Shown: in pieces, positions 57,674 to 64,000 of the stretch
How the letters are laid out: each line of letters starts with the position of its first letter
How positions within the stretch are numbered: the first letter of the stretch is position 1
From: Solibacter sp039934035
Lineage (GTDB): Bacteria > Acidobacteriota > Terriglobia > Bryobacterales > Bryobacteraceae
Length of the DNA stretch: 64,000 nt
Reading direction: 5' to 3'
Assembly (NCBI GenBank): GCA_039934035.1
Contig: JBDTMZ010000156.1
Span: 62,001 to 126,000, forward strand
Made by a program: the position numbers and the translations under genes
The notes under the pieces: model-generated
The model's input: the letters and a program-made list of their open reading frames with translations, nothing else
Told to the model about the DNA's origin: nothing
Databases searched by the model: none

Positions 57674-60600
57674 TTACAGCATGACCTTAATCCCAAGCTG
57701 TATCTGGCGCGACGACCCCGATTCCCCGCCGGGGAAGCGCGTATTCGTGATCCGTCCCAAGCCGGGACTGCCTACGACATTGCCGGGCTGGCCGAGGTTG
57801 GCGTGGTTGAAGAGATCGAAAAATTCAGCCCGGAACTGGATTCGCACTCGATCGCCTGTGTGCGTGTCCTTCAAAATCGAGAAGTCGCTGTTGTTGAAGC
57901 CCGGTCCGATGACCACGTTGCGCCCGAGGCTGCCAAAGCGCGGCACAGCCGTGAAGACCGCCGTATCGAACCACCGGTCCACGCTCCCGATGGTCGCTAC
58001 TGGTCCGGCCACATCCGGCCGCAAGGTATTGGCTACGCCGTTGACGGTGCTGTTGCCGGTGACGATGTTGACCGGGTTGCCGCTCTGGGCCTGGAGCACC
58101 AGCGCGATTTGCCAGCCGGTTATGAAAGGGTTGCCGTGAAAGGGCAGATCGTAGATCGCCATGGCGGCCACGCGATGCCGGACGTCGAAATCGGACAGCC
58201 CCCGGCTGTTCCGCAAATCGTAGCTGTCTTGCAGAACAATTCCCTGGGAGCTGAGCGAATTATAGTCCAGCGATTTCGACCAGGTGTAGGACGCTTTGAT
58301 TTGCAGGCCGCGCGCCGGCCGTTTGCTGGTCGAAAGCCACAGAGCGTTGTAGCTCGAGTTCCCCGTGCTCTCCGTCTGACTGATATTGCCCAAGGGTGTT
58401 CCCGGGAGGATTGCGCTGGTGGGCGAGATCGCGACAAACGGCCGCTGCCCGTTCACCGGCTGATTGATATTCCGCAGCAGGGTGAGGTGCGTTGCCTTGG
58501 ACCCGAAGTATCCCACCATCGCCGCCACGCCGCCAGGAATCTCACGCTGCACATTGATGTTCCAGGATTGCAGGTACGCATTGCTGAACCCGTGGTCCAC
58601 TGTGACCGGAGCCACGCCGGCGGCCTGCGCGAGGTCGATGGCGTTGTCCAGGCGAATGGCGCCCGTGTAAGTGAGCGGCGTGGCCAGCGGCGGATTGCCT
58701 GCGGTGCCGGCCACTACGTTAGTCAACGGTTGATCCACGAACACCGCGTAGGCCCCCCGCACCGACGTCTTGCCATTGCGGAACGGATCCCAAGCGAAGC
58801 CGAGCCGCGGCTGAAAATTCTTGTTGTTCTGATGATAGATGCGCCCTGTTGGCCCGACGCGCACCAGCGACGCGGTCCGCGGATCGAATACAACGAAACG
58901 GCCATAACGCTCCGTGGGCGTCATGTTCCAGTCGTACCGTAGGCCGGCGTCGATCGTCAAGTACGGCAATTTGTAATGGTCCTGGACGAAGAACCCGGCC
59001 GCGCCCTGCGCGATCGCGCTCGACACGCCGGGCAGCGTGAGGCTAAACGAATTCGCCTCGCCGGCGAGAAAGGCCGCGACGCTCGGGAAGTTGAAGGCGC
59101 CGGTGCCGCGCCGGAAATTGTTGTTGAGGAACTGCCGGTATTCGCCGCCTATCTTCAACGAATGACGTCCGCACAGGCAGCTTGCGGTATCCCCGGCGAC
59201 GAACGTGGTATCCCCTCGTCCCGATGGAAATGGCGACGGGCCCCCGAAATTCAGCGCGCCTCCGGCGACACTGATCTGGGGCAAGCCAATCGCCTGGGTA
59301 ATGCCGTCGCGAATTCCGAAATCCACGGGATTGTATTTTGCGTTCGGTTCGGTGGTGCTGGACAGACGGTTCACGCCGAAGCGCGCTTCGTTGAGGCGAT
59401 TCCCGCCGAACGTGTGCGTCTGGTTCAGCGAGAAAAATTGACGGACCGGGTGCTGGATGTGTCCGAAGCCTGGAACGGTATTCCCCCGCTGGGTAGGTTC
59501 CACGGTGGTGGTGTTGTAAAAGCTGTAATAGCCGTGGAGCCTGTCGGTCTTGCCGAGGGAATGGCTGATGTCCGCCGCCCACTGATCCCCGCGGACCGGC
59601 GCCTCGGTTGTCCCGACGAAGCGCGGCGTGCCGGACGAGTCGATGAGATTCGCCCGCGGAATCAGTTCGACCAGTTTCGCGATGGCGGTGCTGGACGCGG
59701 CGCTGCGCTGCGCGTCACTCAAGACCAGGCTGTTCAGGTCCAGATCCTGCTCTTGCCGCACGCCTTCGTAGCTCAGGAAGAAGAACGTCTTGCCGCGCAC
59801 CAACGGTCCGCCGACGTTGACTCCGAACTGGTTCCGCCGGAACGGAGACGGCTGGCTGGAGGTTTGGGTGAAGAAATTGCGTGCATCGAGCGCGTCGTTG
59901 CGTAGGAATTCGAAGAGTTCGCCGTGGAACTCGCTGGCGCCGGAGCGGGTCGCCATATTCACGATGGCTCCGGAACTGTGGCCATATTCCGCGCTCAGGG
60001 TAGAATTGTCGATCTTGAATTCCGACAGGGTGCCGATCGACGGCTGGAACAGTATGGAACTGAATAACTGGTCGTTCAGGGTGATCCCGTTGATCATGTA
60101 ATTGACCGCTTCCTCGCGGTTGCCGGCGGTGTTGATTGCCTGTGCGCCCAATCCCCGGCTGGGCGCCACCGAGAATCCCGACTGGTTGGGCGTGACCGAC
60201 CCGGGAGCCAGCAGCGCCAGATCCAGAAAGTACCGGCCGTTCAGAGGCAGTTCCTGTACTGTGCGGCCGTCGATGACGTGTCCTACCGAGGTGGTGGCCG
60301 CGTCGATGGACGCCCGCTCAGCCTCTACAGTGACCTGTTGGGTAAATTCCCCGACCTCGAGGCGGCCGTCCTGGACAGTGATTCGGGCAACCTCGGTAGT
60401 CAGACTCTGAACCGTGAATAAGCGAAATCCGATAGCGCGCATCTGCAGGCTGTAGCTGCCCACCGGAAGCGCCTGAAGCTCGTAGATCCCCTCCCGGTTT
60501 GTGGCAGCGGAGCGCTCGACCTTGGTTGCCTGATGGCGTACGGTAACTACCGCGCCCGATATCGCCCGCCCCGTGGCATCGACTACCCTTCCCGTGATGC

Positions 60601-60694
60601 TGCTATTGGATTGCGCCAAAACGGTAGGCACGCCGGAGCATATGTAATGAAGGCACAGAATCGTGAAGAACCGCTGGCAGATTTTGCTGCACAT
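57674..60694 (-). CDS. TonB-dependent receptor with N-terminal carboxypeptidase-like domain (Oar type)
   Basis: 1006 residues. Signal peptide RFFTILCLHYICSGVPTVLAQ, then a carboxypeptidase-regulatory-like domain (ITGRVVDATGRAISGAVVTVRHQ; GIYELQALPVGSYSLQM), a plug region (ELPLNGRYFLDLALLAPG; NYMINGITLND) and a large beta-barrel. The last residues are KVML rather than the usual aromatic end. It would import a large or scarce substrate, driven by TonB. It is directly followed by a hybrid kinase, a layout often linking uptake to substrate sensing. Confidence 0.9.
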   Translation of the reverse strand: MCSKICQRFFTILCLHYICSGVPTVLAQSNSSITGRVVDATGRAISGAVVTVRHQATKVERSAATNREGIYELQALPVGSYSLQMRAIGFRLFTVQSLTTEVARITVQDGRLEVGEFTQQVTVEAERASIDAATTSVGHVIDGRTVQELPLNGRYFLDLALLAPGSVTPNQSGFSVAPSRGLGAQAINTAGNREEAVNYMINGITLNDQLFSSILFQPSIGTLSEFKIDNSTLSAEYGHSSGAIVNMATRSGASEFHGELFEFLRNDALDARNFFTQTSSQPSPFRRNQFGVNVGGPLVRGKTFFFLSYEGVRQEQDLDLNSLVLSDAQRSAASSTAIAKLVELIPRANLIDSSGTPRFVGTTEAPVRGDQWAADISHSLGKTDRLHGYYSFYNTTTVEPTQRGNTVPGFGHIQHPVRQFFSLNQTHTFGGNRLNEARFGVNRLSSTTEPNAKYNPVDFGIRDGITQAIGLPQISVAGGALNFGGPSPFPSGRGDTTFVAGDTASCLCGRHSLKIGGEYRQFLNNNFRRGTGAFNFPSVAAFLAGEANSFSLTLPGVSSAIAQGAAGFFVQDHYKLPYLTIDAGLRYDWNMTPTERYGRFVVFDPRTASLVRVGPTGRIYHQNNKNFQPRLGFAWDPFRNGKTSVRGAYAVFVDQPLTNVVAGTAGNPPLATPLTYTGAIRLDNAIDLAQAAGVAPVTVDHGFSNAYLQSWNINVQREIPGGVAAMVGYFGSKATHLTLLRNINQPVNGQRPFVAISPTSAILPGTPLGNISQTESTGNSSYNALWLSTSKRPARGLQIKASYTWSKSLDYNSLSSQGIVLQDSYDLRNSRGLSDFDVRHRVAAMAIYDLPFHGNPFITGWQIALVLQAQSGNPVNIVTGNSTVNGVANTLRPDVAGPVATIGSVDRWFDTAVFTAVPRFGSLGRNVVIGPGFNNSDFSILKDTHTGDRVRIQFRAEFFDLFNHANLGQPGNVVGSPGLGRITNTRFPGGESGSSRQIQLGIKVML

Positions 60695-60808
60695 CGTGTA
60701 CTCCAGTTGCCAGATGGGTGCGTTGGCCGAAGGGTGAAGGCGAATCCAGTGGTGGTGGACGGCTGAGTGTGCAGCTTACCAGCTTAAAGCGTGTGTTGGC
60801 AAGGGTAT

Positions 60809-61762
60809 TTACTCCGCTGGCGCGAAATAGCCGTGCCGCCAGGAAACATGCAGGGCGGGCGAGCCGGAGGGCGCCGCGACTTCCACCTTCACCTTGCGGT
60901 ATTTGCCGTCATTTGTCGGATTTGAAGAGGTGTAGCCCAGCAGGTATTGGGCGCGAATTTCCCGGCTGAGCCGCTCGACGACGTCGGGCAAGTCGCTGAC
61001 ATTTTGTGCGATTAATACCTTTCCGCCGGTGATCTCGGCCAATTGTTGGAGCAGGCGGGGGCGATGGGACAGACCGATTCCGTACACCCGCAGATCGCTT
61101 TCCACCACCAGGTTCTTAATCTCGGATTCGCTGTACCGGCTGTTGTTGTCGCTGCCGTCGGAGAGGATTAGCAGCACCCGGGCGCGGTTCACCGCACTTC
61201 TCATGTGGTGAGCGCTCAAGGCGATTGCGTCCAGCAGCGCCGTCCAGCCTCGCGCCTGCACGAAGCCCAGTCGCTGGTGAATCTCTGCCGGATCCGAGGT
61301 GAAGCCGCCGAGCAACCGAGGCTCATCCGCGAACTGCACGACGAAATATTCATCGCCCGCGGTTCTTGTTTGAAATAGCAGCCTCAGTGATTCCACCGAG
61401 GCTGCGATCCGGTTCTTCATGCTGCCGCTGCTGTCGAACAATAATCCGAGCGAGACCGGCGCTTCTTCCTGCGAGAAGGACTTGATCTGTTGCTCGACAC
61501 CGTCTTCGAGGATGCGAAACCGGTCCCTGGTCAGGTTAGTCAACTGGCGATCGGCCGCATCTGTGACGGTTACCGGAATCAGGACCATCTTGACGTCGAG
61601 CCGCAGATGAGACGCCGATCGTTCGTAGAGGGCGGCGGCGGTCTTGCGCGGTGTGATGATTGCGTTCGGCTGTTGGCCTTGTTCGGTGTCGCCAGTGAGT
61701 GCAGGCGTATACACCGCGGCGGCCAACATGGAAAAGAAAAAGAGGGCCAGGGAGGGCAACAT
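60809..61762 (-). CDS. secreted VWFA-domain protein
   Basis: 317 residues with a leader (MLPSLALFFFSMLAAAVYTPALTG). MIDAS residues appear in LLFDSSGSMKN, TALLDAI and LSDGSDN, and the C-terminus has REIRAQYLLGYTSSNPTNDGKYRKVKV. It is closest to the VWFA gene at 356-1363, sharing the same VLIPVTVTD opening and NSRYSESEIK motif. It lies between the sigma factor and the TonB receptor on the same strand, with about 75 and 115 base gaps, so a shared transcript is possible. Confidence 0.9.
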   Translation of the reverse strand: MLPSLALFFFSMLAAAVYTPALTGDTEQGQQPNAIITPRKTAAALYERSASHLRLDVKMVLIPVTVTDAADRQLTNLTRDRFRILEDGVEQQIKSFSQEEAPVSLGLLFDSSGSMKNRIAASVESLRLLFQTRTAGDEYFVVQFADEPRLLGGFTSDPAEIHQRLGFVQARGWTALLDAIALSAHHMRSAVNRARVLLILSDGSDNNSRYSESEIKNLVVESDLRVYGIGLSHRPRLLQQLAEITGGKVLIAQNVSDLPDVVERLSREIRAQYLLGYTSSNPTNDGKYRKVKVEVAAPSGSPALHVSWRHGYFAPAE

Positions 61763-61836
61763 TACCGTAATTACTGCCGCCCAGTATACCAGCTTCAGTA
61801 TGCCAGGAAAGCAACCCTCCTATGCCCCAGGCTGCC

Positions 61837-62505
61837 TCAGGAGGCAGCCTGAACCATGCAGTGACGACCCACCCGATTCAACGGCGCCGCAGTTCGCGAC
61901 AGCGCCGAGGATCCGCGATTGGGGTTGTAGTGGCGGACCATGCGGAGCCGCAATTCGGCGCGGGCCCGCACCAGCCGCGATTTCGCTGCCGACACGCTAA
62001 TCCCGAGTTGACTGGCGACGTCCTGCATCGAGAGACCATTCATATCGCGAAGCAGCATCACGTTGCGCAACAGGGGCGGGATTCTCTTGACTTCGAAGCG
62101 CAAAACGTCCGTCAGTTGGGTGTAGGCTAATTCGCCCTCGGGGTCCGGACCCTTGCCCGACAATTGAACAGGCATGGACTTAGAATCAGTCGGGCCATCG
62201 TCGAGATAGACGAAGCGTGTCCGCCGCCGCGTACGCATCAGCATCAGGCATTCGTTGGCCACGATGCGGCCCAGCCACGTGGAGAATTCCGCGTCGCCCT
62301 GATACTGATCGAGGTGCTCGTAGGCCTTCAGGAAGGCATTTTGCGCAATGTCCTCCGCATCCACGCGGTTGCGCAGAAAGAAACAGCCCAAGTCTATGCA
62401 TCGCCGCCCGTGCCGCTGAATCAGCTCGCCAAACGCCTGCTTATCTCCGGAACGCGCAAGCCCAACCAGTTGGTGATCAGTTCGTAGTGTGTCGATGTTC
62501 TGCAT
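61837..62505 (-). CDS. RNA polymerase sigma factor, ECF/sigma-70 region 2-4 type
   Basis: 222 residues from ATG 62503-62505 with GAGGGG about ten bases upstream. Region 2: DAEDIAQNAFLKAYEHLDQYQ and FSTWLGRIVANECLMLMR. Region 4: RIPPLLRNVMLLRDMNGLSMQDVASQLGISVSAAKSRLVRARAEL. There is no region 1.1 or 3, so it is an ECF-type factor of the kind without an adjacent anti-sigma gene. The C-terminal 35 residues are unconserved. It heads the minus-strand cluster with the VWFA, receptor and kinase genes. Confidence 0.92.
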   Translation of the reverse strand: MQNIDTLRTDHQLVGLARSGDKQAFGELIQRHGRRCIDLGCFFLRNRVDAEDIAQNAFLKAYEHLDQYQGDAEFSTWLGRIVANECLMLMRTRRRTRFVYLDDGPTDSKSMPVQLSGKGPDPEGELAYTQLTDVLRFEVKRIPPLLRNVMLLRDMNGLSMQDVASQLGISVSAAKSRLVRARAELRLRMVRHYNPNRGSSALSRTAAPLNRVGRHCMVQAAS

Positions 62506-62870
62506 GCTTTTTGACCCCTCTTTCAAAGTTCGAGGCCTTACGAAACGCAAGCGACGTGCCAGACGGAAAACCTAATGTTTTCAACGCGGGTCAAGGCGCA
62601 GCGGCGCGATTGCCCCAATAGGCGCATCCCGATTACAGGCGGCCGGTTCCTTATCGGGCGATCAGAATCAGTAAAGCGGTTTGGCCGCCGCGGCAGCTTT
62701 GAGGCGAGATTATTTATGACTCGTTCAGCCGTCTTAGTCCTTATGCATTGCTTTCGGCAGCGGCTTACAGCGAGAGCCTGAAGCATGGAAGCAACACCAG
62801 TTGGCCCGTCCAATTTACTTCCTGGAAATTCTGAACCTATGGCACTTGCCCCGTCATCATTGCCCCGCAG
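62506..62870. other. 365-base divergent intergenic region with no supported gene
   Basis: The spacer between the sigma factor (minus) and the DUF2950 gene (plus). Overlapping open frames here lack an RBS and family similarity. A GCCGCCGCGGC-type palindrome lies near 62683-62693. It must hold the promoters of both flanking genes; no other RNA feature is recognised. Confidence 0.4.
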
Positions 62871-63761
62871 ATGAGAGCCTTTCCAGCATGTCGATGGTTC
62901 GTCTGGGGGGTGGCGGCCGCCTCGATCGCCTCCGCGGCCCCCTCCACCCAGGCAGCCTTCGCCTCGCCCAAGGACGCCGCCAGCGCCCTGTTCGCGGCGA
63001 TCGAAAGCGGCGACTATCCGGTCTTTCTTTCGATAGCCGGCGACCGCATGGCCGCTTTCTGGAACGCCGGGGACGGCTCGCGCGGCGCCCTTCAACGGAT
63101 GCGCTTCGCCGACGCCGCCCGTGACCACGGATTCACCACCCGCCCGGTGTCGGCGGTCAAGGTCACGCTTTACGTGCCCGGAATGCCCGATGGTTTCCCG
63201 GCGCCGCTGATTAAGACCGGTTCCGGATGGCAATTCGATGCCGAAGCCGGCGCCACGATATTCAAGGCGCAGCGCATCGGGAGCAACGAAGCAGCGGTGG
63301 TCGAATTGGGCCGCCGGCTCCGCGAAGCCGAGGCCACGTGGTCCGCCCGGGCCCAGGGAGGCGCCGGCTACACGCAGAAGATTCGCAGTACGGACGGGCA
63401 GCACGATGGACTGTACTGGGCCGGCGGCGAGGGGGAGGATCAGGAAGAGAGTCCCCTCGGCCCGGTCTTCGCGGCGGCGGCGTACTCGGAACGCGAGCCC
63501 ACCGCGGAGCCTACCGCGGAACCACGACCTCTGTTCGGATACTATATTCGGATTCTCGCGCCCACGCGCGCCGCCTTCGCGTTCATCGCCTGGCCCGCCG
63601 AATATGGCGCTACCGGTGCGCGCTCGTTCCTGATCACGCAAGAGGGCGATGTGTACCGGCGCGATCTGGGCCGGGACAGCGCTCGCTTCGCATCGAAACT
63701 CACCGGCATCCCTTCCCTCAAGGGCTGGACCCGCGTGCCTACCTCAAAGGACTCGGAATGA
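62871..63761 (+). CDS. secreted DUF2950 protein
   Basis: 296 residues with leader (RWFVWGVAAASIASAA). Conserved DUF2950 stretches: FASPKDAASALFAAIESGD, LIKTGSGWQFDAEAG, IGSNEAAVVEL, KIRSTDGQHDGLYW, SPLGPVFAAA, FGYYIRIL, AFIAWPAEYGATGARSFLITQEGDVYRRDLG. DUF2950 proteins are exported, of unknown role, and often next to DUF3300 or similar genes. Its TGA overlaps the start of the next gene (ATGA). Confidence 0.88.
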   Translation: MRAFPACRWFVWGVAAASIASAAPSTQAAFASPKDAASALFAAIESGDYPVFLSIAGDRMAAFWNAGDGSRGALQRMRFADAARDHGFTTRPVSAVKVTLYVPGMPDGFPAPLIKTGSGWQFDAEAGATIFKAQRIGSNEAAVVELGRRLREAEATWSARAQGGAGYTQKIRSTDGQHDGLYWAGGEGEDQEESPLGPVFAAAAYSEREPTAEPTAEPRPLFGYYIRILAPTRAAFAFIAWPAEYGATGARSFLITQEGDVYRRDLGRDSARFASKLTGIPSLKGWTRVPTSKDSE

Positions 63762-64000
63762 TCACTCGCCTGTTGCCATGCCTGCTAATTCTCGCGCTCG
63801 TCCCCCAGTGTTCGGCGCGCAAGATCAAAGCGTTTGCCGGTACTCACGCCAATTTCGCCGGCTATAAGACGTACCAGTGGCTGCCCGTGAAGGCCCTCGC
63901 CAAAACCGGTCTGGTCGAAGACGAACCTATGATCACGCCGATCATCAAAGAAGCCGTAAATCGTGAGATGACCGCGCTGGGTCTGACCGAGGTACGGGAA
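63758..64000 (+). CDS. DUF4136-type exported protein, N-terminal part (cut by window edge)
   Basis: The ATG at 63758 overlaps the DUF2950 stop. The first 81 residues start with a leader and possible lipobox (MITRLLPCLLILALVPQCSA), then FAGTHANFAGYKTYQWLPVKAL and ITPIIKEAVNREMTALGLTEV, the opening of DUF4136 domains. The rest is outside the window. Coupling with DUF2950 suggests a shared envelope role; nothing more can be said. Confidence 0.8.
   Translation, partial: MITRLLPCLLILALVPQCSARKIKAFAGTHANFAGYKTYQWLPVKALAKTGLVEDEPMITPIIKEAVNREMTALGLTEVRE

Noticed and set aside
62820..62850. A sigma-54-like TGGCAC...TTGC pair upstream of the DUF2950 gene
   Set aside because: TGGCAC and TTGC abut with no spacer, so the required -24/-12 spacing is absent.

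Overview
The window looks like a chromosomal segment of a high-GC, Gram-negative acidobacterium, most like the Solibacter/Bryobacter group. This is an inference from family content: several VWFA-related secreted proteins, a carboxypeptidase-regulatory-domain TonB receptor (Oar type), a two-component-propeller hybrid kinase, fused MFS/spermidine synthase, KdsB and UB2H-type PBP1. No rRNA, tRNA, CRISPR array, prophage or intact insertion sequence was recognised.

Layout. 0-7.4 kb: the start of kdsB (minus) diverges from an overlapping run of three VWFA-domain genes and a tiny coupled ORF. A membrane TPR protein, two small Lys/Ala-rich secreted paralogues with a clear terminator, and a NarL-type sensor/regulator pair follow. 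7.6-15.5 kb: fused MFS/spermidine synthase, a nucleotidyltransferase with a strong RBS and GTG start, a His-rich NicO-type metal transporter, a redoxin, a haem-binding helix-hairpin-helix protein, an SGNH hydrolase and two small membrane proteins. 15.5-21.5 kb: bifunctional PBP1, two TPR proteins and a YjbR-like protein with a repetitive basic tail. 21.5-28.4 kb (minus): aldo/keto reductase, a GH35-like secreted protein coupled to a DnaC-type ATPase, and a large PPC-like repeat protein. 28.5-31.3 kb: the pyrimidine operon pyrR-pyrB-pyrC behind a good promoter.

31.3-39.5 kb is an accessory stretch: an ankyrin protein, a TonB-C protein, two adjacent decayed toxin-antitoxin modules (an addiction-module antitoxin with a broken RelE-like toxin; HicB with a broken HicA), a propeller-type hybrid histidine kinase split by an apparent one-base frameshift, a VOC protein and an intact VapBC pair. 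39.5-47.2 kb: a SnoaL-like protein, rsmE, two metallophosphoesterases, a large membrane protein, an SDR and outer-membrane/secreted proteins. 47.9-50.7 kb: a six-haem NapC/NirT-like cytochrome coupled to a conserved protein of unknown role.

50.7-62.5 kb (all minus) reads as a signalling and envelope cluster. In transcription order it holds an RNA polymerase sigma factor, a VWFA protein, the TonB receptor, a hybrid kinase starting immediately after the receptor, a degenerate receiver, an SBP-type PAS hybrid kinase and an outer-membrane barrel. The window closes with a DUF2950 protein coupled to a DUF4136 lipoprotein cut by the edge.

I found no clearly new multi-gene system. The most informative hidden signals are the two decayed toxin genes visible only across frameshifts, the split hybrid kinase, the cytochrome/HhH fusion, and the shared C-terminal tail of the two hybrid kinases.
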